A DNA stretch of 64,000 bases from Pseudomonas syringae (GCF_023278085.1 NZ_CP066265.1:3862001-3926000), one strand, 5' to 3'; positions 40,461-51,088 are shown, counted from the stretch's first letter. A program made the numbers and translations. The notes: generated by a model from the letters alone, not told the origin.

Positions 40461-42170
40461 TCAGCGCAAGGATGAGGTGCGGGATTCCAGCTTCAAGCTG
40501 TCGAGCTTGTCCGACAGCACACTTATGTAGGCGTCGCTGTGTTCGTTGTTGCCGCTGTTGACCAGGGTCAGAATGTACGGACGGTAGGAAACGCCCTGCC
40601 TGAGCAAGTTTCCAAAGTTGTCTGTGGTGGTGGTGTCGATCTCGACGGTGTAATGCTGAACAGTGCCTTCGGCAATAGATTCGCCGATATCTTCAAGCAC
40701 CTCATCTTCGCTGATCACATCACTGGCTTTCTTCTTGCCTGGCTTGCTGCCTGCCACCCGCTCAGCCGTCGTATAGTTCGCCGGCGCCACTTGCTGAGCG
40801 ATCTCCACGTTGAAATAAATCGGCGCTTTCGGAAAATCGGGGCTACGCATGAAACCGATGCGATGTTTAGGGTCATCCTCAATCAGGATGCAGCGAAACT
40901 CTAGCCCGGCGAGTTCTCGCTTGAATCCGGTCGCTGTGAAATGCAAGGTTGTCAGCAAACCTTCGTCATTCAACGGTGCTACGGTTTCATGCGTGGACGC
41001 GGTCGCCAGCGGCAGGTGCATGGCCGGTGTAAAAGGCGCACTGGGCGATGAAAGCACGTCCGAGAAGTCGCCGATAAAGTGTCGGTATTGTTTCGAAAAC
41101 TCCATATAGAGATAGGCAACGTAAGGCGCGCCGTGCTTCACGCGAACGTTGTTTACATCCACTTCAAGTGCGACCTTGAGCGGCTTGCCCCGGGTGGCCT
41201 TGACTTCCTGAAACGTGCCCTCGGGTTTAGTGATGAACAGTTGCTGAGCCTGCTCTACCGAGAATGTCGCCATCTGGTCCTGGGGCAGCAGTGTCAGAAA
41301 ATAGACGGGAGCGGCTGCAGGAATCGAGCCTTCAATGACTTTTTCAGCGCGAAACACCGGGGCTGACGGGGGCAGGCCGTCGAACGATACGTACAGACTT
41401 GAGTCGTGATGAACGTGGATATGCAGCCCCAGATTCAGCTGGCGGTTGGTGCGGTCGTAGGCCAGACGATTGGCATCCAGCTGAGTGTTGATATCCTGCA
41501 CCTCGCCCTCCACCTGCCGCTCTTGCTGCACGGTGGTGGCAGCCGCAGCCTTCGCTGCGGTGACCTGCGCGCTGGATGTATCCAGAGCCGCCTGGGTGAT
41601 TTTCAGCAGACCATCAATCCTCGCTTTGACGTCAGCGGTTTGCTGCAGAACGGCCTGCGTCACCACCTCCGACGTCTTGCTGGACGTTTCCATGGCCCAT
41701 CGCGACACTTCCTCGGCGTCGTTGGCAACTTCGTTGATCAGGCTGTTGGCTTGCTGGACATGCTTGTACAAGTCAGTGCCGAGCATCGATGCGTAGGCGC
41801 TGTTGAAGGCGGAACCTATACCCGACGATAAAGCGTTGATTGCGATGGCTGCAATGTTCACGTTGGCCGCCGCAGTTGCCATGTTGGTGGTGCTGGTACT
41901 GATATCGGTATTGCTCATCGTTGCCGAAAGCAGCAACGTGTTTACAGCGTTCTCATTCAGTTCGCTCAGATCGTTGACCTGCGTATTCAGATCCCGCACG
42001 CGATTCAAGTCATGCAGGGCGTCGTCCGTCGATATTTGCGCCTCCTGCGCATAATAAAGGCTGTAGTCATTCGCGATCTGCGAGGACTTCAACAGGTTCT
42101 GCTGCGCCAGCAAGTCCGCAAGGGTCTTGTTGACGGTTTCTTGCAGGTTTTCGTTATAAGTGTTCATCAA
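40461..42170 (-). CDS. Unrecognised helical plus beta-domain eCIS-locus protein (569 aa)
   Basis: 569 residues from ATG 42170 (a second ATG follows directly). Residues 1-235 are long amphipathic helices with an Ala/Ile-rich segment near 100-130 (NVNIAAIAINALSSGIGSAF); about 240-569 looks like beta domains (YVSFDGLPPSAPVF, VAYLYMEFSKQYRHFIGDF, HYTVEIDTTTTDNFG). Not recognised as a known family. It lies right after the tape-measure gene, where PVC-type loci carry fibre genes, and no other fibre is seen. A coiled stalk with a C-terminal receptor-binding part would fit, as would a pore-forming cargo. The downstream 280-residue protein shares the helical style. Confidence 0.75.
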   Translation of the reverse strand: MMNTYNENLQETVNKTLADLLAQQNLLKSSQIANDYSLYYAQEAQISTDDALHDLNRVRDLNTQVNDLSELNENAVNTLLLSATMSNTDISTSTTNMATAAANVNIAAIAINALSSGIGSAFNSAYASMLGTDLYKHVQQANSLINEVANDAEEVSRWAMETSSKTSEVVTQAVLQQTADVKARIDGLLKITQAALDTSSAQVTAAKAAAATTVQQERQVEGEVQDINTQLDANRLAYDRTNRQLNLGLHIHVHHDSSLYVSFDGLPPSAPVFRAEKVIEGSIPAAAPVYFLTLLPQDQMATFSVEQAQQLFITKPEGTFQEVKATRGKPLKVALEVDVNNVRVKHGAPYVAYLYMEFSKQYRHFIGDFSDVLSSPSAPFTPAMHLPLATASTHETVAPLNDEGLLTTLHFTATGFKRELAGLEFRCILIEDDPKHRIGFMRSPDFPKAPIYFNVEIAQQVAPANYTTAERVAGSKPGKKKASDVISEDEVLEDIGESIAEGTVQHYTVEIDTTTTDNFGNLLRQGVSYRPYILTLVNSGNNEHSDAYISVLSDKLDSLKLESRTSSLR

Positions 42171-42239
42171 TGCATCCTTACAGGTTCATGAATACTGATA
42201 ACGCGTTGTTCGCTTCACCAGAAAGCTTGAGAGCGACCA

Positions 42240-44876
42240 TCACGTCGGCCAAGTGACATACAGCGGTTTTTCCATCCAGGGCAATTTGATAACCGAGTAA
42301 GTGAACGGACAACGGGCCAACAACAGGTCATAGGCGCGACGTTCCACACTCAAATGCCAGCGCTCACCACTGCGTTGCAGAACGCCGCCGCGGATCAACC
42401 AGTTACCCCGCAGCCCTTCAAAGCTGGTCTTGCCGATTGCCGGCCAATGACCGATGACCGCCGTCATCAGGCTATGGCACAGCGCTCTTTCTGCTTCGTG
42501 CAACTCAATCGACAACTCCACCGGCTGCTCGATGGCAACGCCACACAGGAGCTTGTTAAGCGTCAAATAATGCTCCGGGGTTTCGGTCAGCCCGGAAGCG
42601 AGAAACTGCAGGACATGCACGGCGCGCCGTTGCGCGAGTTCGCTGACAAAAACGGTTTTCGCTGTCGCGTCACACTCTTCAGTCAATTTGAGCCACGAGA
42701 ACAGCGGCGTTATGAAGCCATGCAGCAGCACAAGGCCGGCATTGCTGATGGGCAGTGCAACATTCTCGATAACGTCGGTTTTAAACGGCGCGGGCACCGG
42801 AACGAGTGCGCTGTGCGGCAATTCGGCCCCCCGCAGCACAACACCCACGGCCTGGCACAAGGCGCTTGGTAACTTACCCAACTGCGGCGCCATGGCGCTG
42901 TACAGCGCGGCGCGGCTCACCGGGCGCTGACGCACCAGCTGCGCGACGTAAGTTTCGACCAGTGCCACTGGTTGCAGGGCCGCCCAGTCGCCAGCAAGCC
43001 CACGCTTGAGCAACAACTCGAACAGTACCGCTTCACGCTGCGCCCGGCTGACGGCGGGTAAGGCCAGGTCGAGCAGCCAGTGATGGAATGCCCCAAGCGA
43101 CTGCAAGACGGCGTACTGACTCTGGGCAATGACTCTCAGAGCGTCAACGAGCCAGGCAAAAGTCACCGCCTGGAGGAGACGAAACAGTACGGCGGGTCGC
43201 CGCGCGGCATCCTTGAGCAGCGCTTTCAGCGCTGCCGCGTGGCCGTGGATTGAATCGTGGAGCAAGCGAGTCAGATCGAACGGTTCGGCAGACTTGAGCC
43301 ACGACGGTGCCTGGCCATGCAGCAGCATATGACGGGCGATGTCCAGCACACGCGGGTGCTGCAGATAATGCCCGGCGTAATCCTGAGTGAAGTCATGGGT
43401 CGCTGCGGTTGAAGGCTGCGTCTGAAGCTCGGATTTCACCTGGGCGTGCTGTATCAACGTCGCATACGCTTCATGCCATTGGGTATGTCGCAGGCCTGGC
43501 GGTTGCGTACGCCACGCTGATAGCAGATTTGTCAGGCTGATATTCAGACGCAGACTCGCGCTAAGGGCCATGCGTGCCAGTAACTGCGCCGCGCTGAGAC
43601 GCTGCTGGCGAACATCGAGGCTGACCGACCAGAACAGCTGTGTCAGTTGCCGTTCAAGCAGGGCCTCGGCGCCCTGCCAGCAACCCGATACGATCAATAA
43701 CCTGCCCCACTGCTTCAAGGTTTCCTGGGGCGGGTTCAGTTCAGCGGGCAACTGTGCGAGGAGCCAGTGCTCGACGGCCGGGACATGCCGCTGCATGACA
43801 AGCCAGTGCAGCGCCTGAACGCGGTCCGGCTGGCGCTCCAGCCAGACGTCGATGCAGGTGCTGCCCGGTTGCAGAAGATCGCTCAGCAGTTGGTCCCGCG
43901 TATCCATTATCGGGCTGAGCGATGGGTCGACCTCGGGTGGGCTGAGGGTCTGCGTCGACACCGCTGTCATGTTGCCAGGCAGGCGAGCCTGATCCTGCCG
44001 GTAAATCATTTCAATCGCGGTGACGAACGCCAGGCCAATCATGCCCAGCGGGCGTAAGGTCTGTACCGCCTGAAACATCAGTTCAAGCAAGGTCGCAGGA
44101 TCAAGACCGTAATGCCGGGCGTTGCGTCCGATGACCGAGCGCAGAAAAGCGGCGGTATTGAACAGCGTGCCACGATCGACCAGCAGATAGGACAAGACGC
44201 TCAGCCAGACCTGATTGCGGTAGTCGGCTGAATTGGCGTTTGGCACATTGCGCTTGTTGTGCAGCACAATAAATTGATGGGCATACGTACATGCCACTTC
44301 TGCTTGCCATGGCTCCAGCAAACCGATTATGCGGCCTAGCCGTGTTTCACCCAATTGCCAGACGACTCGCTTGCGTACCGTTTCCGACTGCCCGAGGTCG
44401 CGCAGGATTCGAGCCACACGGTCGGGTTGCTCGCTTAGCAGTTGATCCAGTATCTGCTGGATATTGCGAGCGTCCTTGAACCACCAGGGCATGCTGCCGT
44501 GGCGTAAGAACCCGATCAGGCTGTCTTCCAGCGTCTGGCCCATATCCAGGATGCGCAGGTTCGATTCGGTGCGGCTCGACGCTGATGATCGAGGCAGGCT
44601 GAGCAGCTCATCGAACGCTGTCTGCAAACAGACGCGCAAGCGCCGCGGCAACTCCAGCGCCATGTCTTCAAGGGCGATGTCGCCCAGATCCAGTTGCAGT
44701 GTATCGATGCGCCAGGTCTGATGGGCCGGACAGCGCTCGCTGAAAAACACGTCCAGCTCCTGCTCCAGCACCGAATGGCTCCACTGGCTGATGAAATCCT
44801 GCAGGGCAGCTGCCTGATCCTGATGATCGAAAGTGCTCTGCCAACGGCAACGGGCAATCATGTTTTCAGACGACAT
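42240..44876 (-). CDS. Contractile injection system tape-measure protein (CIS_TMP; Pvc14-like)
   Basis: 878 residues from ATG 44876, which overlaps the upstream gene by 11 bases; a longer frame to 44933 is less likely. The N-terminus has the family pattern: WQSTFDHQDQAAALQDFISQ, FSERCPAHQTWRIDTLQLDLG, then LPRRLRVCLQTAFDELL. The C-terminus has SLMTAVIGHWPAIGKTSFEGL (in part) and PFTYSVIKLPWMEKPLYVTW, typical of 'contractile injection system tape measure' proteins. Its length should set the length of the tube. Confidence 0.85.
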   Translation of the reverse strand: MSSENMIARCRWQSTFDHQDQAAALQDFISQWSHSVLEQELDVFFSERCPAHQTWRIDTLQLDLGDIALEDMALELPRRLRVCLQTAFDELLSLPRSSASSRTESNLRILDMGQTLEDSLIGFLRHGSMPWWFKDARNIQQILDQLLSEQPDRVARILRDLGQSETVRKRVVWQLGETRLGRIIGLLEPWQAEVACTYAHQFIVLHNKRNVPNANSADYRNQVWLSVLSYLLVDRGTLFNTAAFLRSVIGRNARHYGLDPATLLELMFQAVQTLRPLGMIGLAFVTAIEMIYRQDQARLPGNMTAVSTQTLSPPEVDPSLSPIMDTRDQLLSDLLQPGSTCIDVWLERQPDRVQALHWLVMQRHVPAVEHWLLAQLPAELNPPQETLKQWGRLLIVSGCWQGAEALLERQLTQLFWSVSLDVRQQRLSAAQLLARMALSASLRLNISLTNLLSAWRTQPPGLRHTQWHEAYATLIQHAQVKSELQTQPSTAATHDFTQDYAGHYLQHPRVLDIARHMLLHGQAPSWLKSAEPFDLTRLLHDSIHGHAAALKALLKDAARRPAVLFRLLQAVTFAWLVDALRVIAQSQYAVLQSLGAFHHWLLDLALPAVSRAQREAVLFELLLKRGLAGDWAALQPVALVETYVAQLVRQRPVSRAALYSAMAPQLGKLPSALCQAVGVVLRGAELPHSALVPVPAPFKTDVIENVALPISNAGLVLLHGFITPLFSWLKLTEECDATAKTVFVSELAQRRAVHVLQFLASGLTETPEHYLTLNKLLCGVAIEQPVELSIELHEAERALCHSLMTAVIGHWPAIGKTSFEGLRGNWLIRGGVLQRSGERWHLSVERRAYDLLLARCPFTYSVIKLPWMEKPLYVTWPT

Positions 44877-47451
44877 CGCCGGCCTCCCTGTCAGGGACGA
44901 CGCCCAGCAACTCGACCAGCTTTTGTGCCGCATGATCGCGCGGCTTGCTGCCCATCGAACTGTTATGCCAGCTCACAAAATAAGTAATCAGCTTGCGCAA
45001 GTCTGCCTGGTTCATGGTCACGTAGCGCAGGCCAATATGCGCAGGCCAGTGTCGCTCGACCAGAGAATCGATAAACACTTTGAAAGTGCCCTGCCGGATT
45101 ACGCCCACGAAGTCGGGGACAATCAGGGACGCACTGAGAAAGAACGGTGCCGAGCCGGCCTCGTGTGTTGGCAACAACAATAGATGCTCGATAAGCATGC
45201 AGCCTTTGCGCTGCGTGGCCAGCCAATACAAGAGTTCCAGATATGACCGGTAATCGTCGCCGCTGATGTGGGCCACCGGACTCGCCTCTGCCGCACTGAT
45301 CACCAGCAAAGGCTGCTGTCTATCACCGTCGACCGGCTGACTGGCATAGAGCTGGTGCTCCCCGTTCACTTGCCTCACCCACAGATCAGAATTTTCCAGT
45401 CGATGCTCATCGCTTTCTCCCGGCACCTCCACAAGCCAGGATGCAAATGGTTTGCTCTCCAGCAGAGCTTCCAGGTTTGCGCACAAACCCAACAGATGTT
45501 CGGCCAGGCCCAGCAGAATGTTGGTCTTGAGTTCGAAGGTCGAAAAGTTGGCGAAGTCGGCAGCAGCCAATTGCGCCCGGGCGTAAATCAGTGCTTCATC
45601 CAGCTGCCCGGCCACCGTGGGCAGCCCGAGGCCGTGTTGGTGATCGCTGGATTTATTTCGCGGTCTGCCAACGCCTGGCAACGCTTGCAAGGGTTTGGCA
45701 AAAGCAATGTCAAAGGCACCGTTTTGTGCAGATGAGAGCTTCTGATAGTTCTGCAACCAGATGCTTTTGACGATGCAGCGCGTTCTGACTTCATTGCCAA
45801 ACCAGTAGCACGTCTTAAGCATCTCGTTGTAGACACTTGCCTGATCACCGTGCCGGGCCATCAAATGCGAGAGCATCTGGTCGCGTCGCTCATAAGCCTT
45901 GGGCGCGGTCTCCATGATGCCGCGCAAACCGTGCAGGTAAGCGTTGAACGGTTGCTGCCTGAAGCGCTGCCAGGCGTCACGCTCGACCAGTTCCGCTGGC
46001 TGTTGCGGATCGGTCTGGTATCGAAAGGCTGTGTTGCCGCGCAGCAACGGCATCACTCCGGGGGTGTCATACAACGGCTGGCAGTGATAGGTCACCTGAA
46101 ACGCCGGACAGGCCAGGGCAACGCTCGCAGAGTCTGGCGCAGACGCTTTCGGTTTGAACGAGAACAGATCACCCACATGGGAAAGCTGCGAGAACTGGTT
46201 GGCCAGCAGTTGGTCGTAGACCATCAGATAGCCTTTCAGCTGACGCGTACTGGCTGTCTGGAGGTGAGCCTGTGAAGACTCGACACCAATGCGATAGATC
46301 TCCGGGAAGGTATTCTGTACCGAGTAATAACTTTCGATATTACGGTAGCGACCTGCGAGTTTCGGCGGATAAGGATCGACCGCCGATGCCACGGCGGCAC
46401 TCTTGTGCAGCAGACGCATCTGGCTCAAGTAATGAGCCGTCGGGCCCGGCGCTTTCGGTTGCAGATGCTGGGCGCTGTGCGTGAGCACCAACCCCGTCGA
46501 ATTGATCTCTGCAACCTCATCGGCAGCTATTGCAACGGCTGACGCGCCTTCATGGGCGCCGCTGAATGCCAGCCCTTTTACCTGCTCCACGCCGTCGAGT
46601 GCAGCAAGCCGGATGTTGAGTTCAAACAGGTTTATGCTCGAGGTTTTGTCCGGCAGCCCGTCCGTGCCGTTGATCCAGCCTTGAGTCAGCCTGGGCCCGT
46701 TGAATATCTCGTCGCCCGCCAGCCCCTGATCCCGGAGCTGGCAGTAGCCTGAGCGAATCACCGGGGGCACGGCGTAGCTGTTCAACGCTTCGATCAGTTG
46801 GCTCTGAACGACGGAGATATCAGCAGAGGGGGCCAGAACAAGCGTGCCGACAAGGGTGATTTTCTGCGCCGCAAGCAGCTGGGGCGTCACGAAGAACTCG
46901 CCCAGGTTGCGGCAGCTGTTCAATCGAGCATGCACCTGCTTCAGCCGCTGGTGGTTATGTGTATCAATGCTGGAATGCAACTGCAGAAGCTGCTTCTCGG
47001 CCTGCAGCATAGGTCTGAAATACAGGTAAGTGCGGTAACGCCCGGTCAGCATGGATGCCTCACCGGCACCGTCCACAGGCAATGTCTGAGGCGTGATGTA
47101 GATCGCCTCGACGTCCGGCATGCAGTCGTGTATCAGCCGCCGGTAATCATCAACGGTCACCGGCGAACAGGTGAGGATATCTTGCGGCTCGAAAAACTGG
47201 CCTTCATAGCGGATCTTGCCATCCGCGCCAGTCAAGACATCTTCGACTGGAAACTCCGCGCAATAGCCCAGTTCGGTCAGTGCATAACACAACTGATCCA
47301 GGATCGTGACGCCCGGATCGCTGTCGTTGTAGTTGCTCCAGGTATTACCGACCAGTTGTTTGAGCTGCTGGATACCCAGGTTTTTCAGGCTGCGAAAATT
47401 CAACGCGTCGGGTAACGGCTGATCAATGATCGAAGGCACTGGGTCAACCAT
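44866..47451 (-). CDS. eCIS baseplate protein (Pvc12-like)
   Basis: 861 residues. The N-terminal part carries GIQQLKQLVGNTWSNYNDSD and PGVTILDQLCYALTELGYCAEF, a pattern shared by the large baseplate-wedge proteins of PVC/Afp loci, in which the (D)PGVTLLD piece is the best kept. The rest is weakly conserved and ends with a region of the type HIGLRYVTMNQADLRK. It overlaps the upstream baseplate gene by 8 bases and the tape-measure gene by 11. By position it is the second large wedge protein. Confidence 0.82.
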   Translation of the reverse strand: MVDPVPSIIDQPLPDALNFRSLKNLGIQQLKQLVGNTWSNYNDSDPGVTILDQLCYALTELGYCAEFPVEDVLTGADGKIRYEGQFFEPQDILTCSPVTVDDYRRLIHDCMPDVEAIYITPQTLPVDGAGEASMLTGRYRTYLYFRPMLQAEKQLLQLHSSIDTHNHQRLKQVHARLNSCRNLGEFFVTPQLLAAQKITLVGTLVLAPSADISVVQSQLIEALNSYAVPPVIRSGYCQLRDQGLAGDEIFNGPRLTQGWINGTDGLPDKTSSINLFELNIRLAALDGVEQVKGLAFSGAHEGASAVAIAADEVAEINSTGLVLTHSAQHLQPKAPGPTAHYLSQMRLLHKSAAVASAVDPYPPKLAGRYRNIESYYSVQNTFPEIYRIGVESSQAHLQTASTRQLKGYLMVYDQLLANQFSQLSHVGDLFSFKPKASAPDSASVALACPAFQVTYHCQPLYDTPGVMPLLRGNTAFRYQTDPQQPAELVERDAWQRFRQQPFNAYLHGLRGIMETAPKAYERRDQMLSHLMARHGDQASVYNEMLKTCYWFGNEVRTRCIVKSIWLQNYQKLSSAQNGAFDIAFAKPLQALPGVGRPRNKSSDHQHGLGLPTVAGQLDEALIYARAQLAAADFANFSTFELKTNILLGLAEHLLGLCANLEALLESKPFASWLVEVPGESDEHRLENSDLWVRQVNGEHQLYASQPVDGDRQQPLLVISAAEASPVAHISGDDYRSYLELLYWLATQRKGCMLIEHLLLLPTHEAGSAPFFLSASLIVPDFVGVIRQGTFKVFIDSLVERHWPAHIGLRYVTMNQADLRKLITYFVSWHNSSMGSKPRDHAAQKLVELLGVVPDREAGDVV

Positions 47452-50400
47452 GACTGACCTCCTGAAGCGTCGAGCGGGCCGTGCTCTTCAGTTTGTGATG
47501 ATCAGCGCTGACCAGTACCGCGTAAGGCTCGGGCAGCACAGGGTCGTCGGTGATGAGTTCTTCGACATGCCCAGGCGAGGTCCGCAGGATTTCCAGCGAA
47601 GACACGGCGAGTACATTGGCATCGGCCTTCAGAAAAGTGATCAGCTCGGTACGACTCAAACCCTTGGCAATGTCCATTTGTGGCCGGTCACTGACAATCC
47701 ACGGCGACAGATACACTCGCAGTTGCTGGTTGAGCACCTGATACAGCGCGTTTGCGTTGGTCTGGGGCGATACCACCAGGGAGGCGATGATGGTCACTGT
47801 CTGGTGCTGCAGATTCTGAACCCGGATCCGTGACATGGCACTGGCACGTCGCACCAGAAACTGTTCGATCACGTTCAGAGAAGCAGCACTGACCTGCGGC
47901 CTGAATGCATCATGCACGTCTGCGCTGGCGTAGCCGTTGACCAGACCGATGACCACGCCCCCCGGCTGTTCGGCCGAGGGCATCGCGGTGGCGTAATACA
48001 GGTCTGGGTACGCTTCATATGCCAGGCTAGCGTAGTGACCGCCACTCTGGGCCCGGTCCTTGTGATTCAGGCGGGTCGCGACACGTCGGTAAAAACTGGC
48101 AGGCTGATCGAAACCGCTCTGATCTTCTGCAGGCAGACCGGCGAAGGATGCAAATGGCTGCACAACCCCCGCCACCTGTCTGACCTTCTGCTGCGTGGCG
48201 ACAATGGCCCCGGCCTCGATCGCCGGCACCGTTCCCGCAGGCAACCCGGCCACAGTGCTACGCCTCAGTTTGACGGCTTGCGTATTGACGTACGTGATCT
48301 TGCAACTGTTGCGCGGGCGGGCAATCGCCAGCCAGAACCCCTCAGCCTGCATCAGCGGCAGGGCGCTGACTGAATCGTCAGTTGCCGTTTGCGGCTCGGC
48401 GATCGCCAGCCTGATCATCCCGCAAGTGCGCAGGTTGGCAGTGTCATCCTGCAGCACCTGAAGCGCCCGCCAGCCGCCGGCGGTCCAGCACTGGCAGACA
48501 AGGCTGGAATCATCCGGCTCATCAATATTTTCGTCGCTGAGGACGCCAATAAACAGACTCAGGGTCGACGTCATCGCCTCACTGAGTGCAAGGTATAACC
48601 AGCCACTTCCGGTGACGGGATACAAAGGCAGTGCCGTGTTGCTCTGATCAGCCGCCTGATCGGTAGCATGAGCGTCATAGGCCAGGTCGGTAGTGAATGG
48701 CCCATAGTGATAAATCGCCAGCGGAGAACTCACCGCTGCCTGACGCGGCTGAATATCTACCGTCATGCTCGCCGTGTAGTCGAGTGAAACCGCTTGCTGG
48801 GCCGGCGTATAAGGCAGGTTGGGCATGTCCTGAAAAGTATCGGAGGGTACGGATGTGAGAGGCGCCCCGGCGTCCGGCGCCACAGAGCGGCCCAGGACAC
48901 GCTTGATCTTCGCTTTCAGTGCGCTCCAGCCTGCCTTGATCGCTTGACCCAACCGGGTCGAATACGACGCCCCCTTGGCGTTGGCGCCGTTTATCAATAC
49001 CTGCGCATTGTGCAGAGTGACGCTCGCCGCGACCCTGGCGTAGAGGTCATGACCGAAGGCATCGACCGGTTCCACGAGCTGCATGCTGATATAGCCATCG
49101 CTGGCCTGCCTCAGCGCCGCAAGGGGCGCCAGTGCCAGCTTTACGGGAACAGCCCGGGCAGTGTCGAGCTGAAAGCTGAATGTGCTGCTGTTGCTGTTGC
49201 TGTTGCTGGCAGGGAATTGAAACAGTGCAGAACGGGTGTTTTCAGACTGGCCCGTCAGGAGCAACGCTGACCACTTACCGTCGTGAAGTACCTGCCAGCA
49301 AACCTTGAACGCCTCATTGTCAAACCTGGACTCAAGACCCGAATCCCCGGGGCTCAGATACTGGTTAAAGGCCGCGTAATACAGGCGAAAATCGGCAGGC
49401 AAGCCATCCCAGATGATTGTCAGGGCTAGGTCAGTCAACGGTTTGGCAAAGCACTCATTGCTGCCCACATAAAATCCGCTGCCTGACTTCGGCAGTGAAC
49501 CAAATGTCAGGGCCCGTCCCGTGGCAGGTAGCGCAGAATTGTCGTTGGCCATCACCAATTGCCTGAAGCCCGTGACGCTCACCGTGATGGCTACCGAAAC
49601 CAGCGTCGGGGGCGCATTGGCCTGACCCGTCAATTGCGGAAGCACCTTCAACCTGGGCCATGGGCTGACTGCGCCATCCATGGCCGACGCAAACGCAATG
49701 ATCGGCGGGTCGCTGGCCTTCAAATCCAGCTTGAGCGTCACCAGCCCACTCGCCGTGACGCTGACAGGAGTGGTTGGCACAACTTGCAGCCAGGCTTTCC
49801 CGGTACTGAGGAAATACGCAGTGTTGTCGGCCTTCAGCACCGATATCGAGGCATCCGTGCCCGCAAGCTGCATCTGCAAAGTAATTGACCGTGTGCCACT
49901 TTGCAGAAGCAACATCGGCGATGCGATGGCAAAACCTGGTTGAACCACTACAGCCTTGGCATCACCCAGTGTTTCCCAGGCATGAAGGCCCTGGACCAAC
50001 GCGCTGCCAGGCTTGTCCACGTTCGCAACCGTGCTTGAATACCATCCACTGTTTGCCGCGTCATCCAGGTAATAGAGTGTGCTCAAAGTATTGATGCGCA
50101 CCCTGTTGAGCTGCACCGGCTCGTCATTGCTGAAAACGATATCGCTGCCGTCAGGGTAGGTACCCGCCTTGAACGTGGTTGCAGCGGGCAGGTTGAACGC
50201 GTCGGTTCGGGGCGCAAGTGTCAGGCATACATACACCGCATCTGCCTGCGCAGGTTTTGGAACCTGCTGCAGTATCTGTCGATAATAGAAATCCAGATGC
50301 TTGCGCCCCAACTGGTTGATGTTCTGCTGCTGCACGGCCATCAACCGGCTGAACACCATCAGCAATGCGGTATCGGCAAACCCGGTGGGCTGGTTCTCGG

Positions 50401-51088
50401 ATGCCTCGAACGCCTGTCGCGCGTAATCGATGACCTGGGTGAAGACACTGAATACCGCGCCATATACCACCTGCAGCCCGGCCAGGCCTGCCGGGATGTC
50501 GGTATCTTCCGGGGGGGCGGGAGCCGTGCGCTTGCCGCCCCACACCTTATCGAAACCTTTGAACAGCCCTGCATCCGGTGCCTCGACCTGGCCGCGGCTG
50601 AAAAGACTCAGGGTCAACTGCAACCTCACCATCGTCCATAGCTGATCAGCCAGCGAAGTCTCGATCCGGGTTTTCAGAAAACCATGCAGCACGTAGGCTT
50701 TCGGAGCCAGATCCATCCACTGATACCACTGGTTGAGCATTGAAAACATATGGGTGGACAGCATGCACAACTGGCTGACCGCCGCGAACTCGGCCGGATC
50801 GGGAGCTTCAATGGCCTGGAGGCCTGACGTTCTGGCGGGTGAGAACGTGGAGTAATAGCTTTCGGGCTCTGCGTGACTGATCGCCGCCATCAGGATGGCT
50901 GGCTCTTTCATGAAGAACTGCCGCCAGTCACCGGCCGCCTGGTTGGTCTTGTCGTAATAGACAATCAGCTTCGCAAACTCGGCAGCGAAGGCCATCCTGT
51001 CGCGATGGTCCCGACCATCGACCAGACAGCTATCCGGATTGAGCGCAGTCGCAAGCGTCGCTCCGGCACGTCCATGATCACCCGCCAT
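47444..51088 (-). CDS. eCIS baseplate J-like protein (Pvc11-like)
   Basis: 1214 residues; the ATG follows the gp25-like stop directly (TAAATG). Large baseplate-wedge protein: the middle and end show the gpJ-type pieces RLNHKDRAQSGGHYASLAYEA, GGVVIGLVNGYA and VRRASAMSRIRVQNLQHQTV, LYQVLNQQLRVYLSPWI, FLKADANVL. An N-terminal region of some 300 residues precedes them. It is the longest structural gene of the locus and should form the wedge around the spike together with the next gene. Confidence 0.85.
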   Translation of the reverse strand: MAGDHGRAGATLATALNPDSCLVDGRDHRDRMAFAAEFAKLIVYYDKTNQAAGDWRQFFMKEPAILMAAISHAEPESYYSTFSPARTSGLQAIEAPDPAEFAAVSQLCMLSTHMFSMLNQWYQWMDLAPKAYVLHGFLKTRIETSLADQLWTMVRLQLTLSLFSRGQVEAPDAGLFKGFDKVWGGKRTAPAPPEDTDIPAGLAGLQVVYGAVFSVFTQVIDYARQAFEASENQPTGFADTALLMVFSRLMAVQQQNINQLGRKHLDFYYRQILQQVPKPAQADAVYVCLTLAPRTDAFNLPAATTFKAGTYPDGSDIVFSNDEPVQLNRVRINTLSTLYYLDDAANSGWYSSTVANVDKPGSALVQGLHAWETLGDAKAVVVQPGFAIASPMLLLQSGTRSITLQMQLAGTDASISVLKADNTAYFLSTGKAWLQVVPTTPVSVTASGLVTLKLDLKASDPPIIAFASAMDGAVSPWPRLKVLPQLTGQANAPPTLVSVAITVSVTGFRQLVMANDNSALPATGRALTFGSLPKSGSGFYVGSNECFAKPLTDLALTIIWDGLPADFRLYYAAFNQYLSPGDSGLESRFDNEAFKVCWQVLHDGKWSALLLTGQSENTRSALFQFPASNSNSNSSTFSFQLDTARAVPVKLALAPLAALRQASDGYISMQLVEPVDAFGHDLYARVAASVTLHNAQVLINGANAKGASYSTRLGQAIKAGWSALKAKIKRVLGRSVAPDAGAPLTSVPSDTFQDMPNLPYTPAQQAVSLDYTASMTVDIQPRQAAVSSPLAIYHYGPFTTDLAYDAHATDQAADQSNTALPLYPVTGSGWLYLALSEAMTSTLSLFIGVLSDENIDEPDDSSLVCQCWTAGGWRALQVLQDDTANLRTCGMIRLAIAEPQTATDDSVSALPLMQAEGFWLAIARPRNSCKITYVNTQAVKLRRSTVAGLPAGTVPAIEAGAIVATQQKVRQVAGVVQPFASFAGLPAEDQSGFDQPASFYRRVATRLNHKDRAQSGGHYASLAYEAYPDLYYATAMPSAEQPGGVVIGLVNGYASADVHDAFRPQVSAASLNVIEQFLVRRASAMSRIRVQNLQHQTVTIIASLVVSPQTNANALYQVLNQQLRVYLSPWIVSDRPQMDIAKGLSRTELITFLKADANVLAVSSLEILRTSPGHVEELITDDPVLPEPYAVLVSADHHKLKSTARSTLQEVSHG

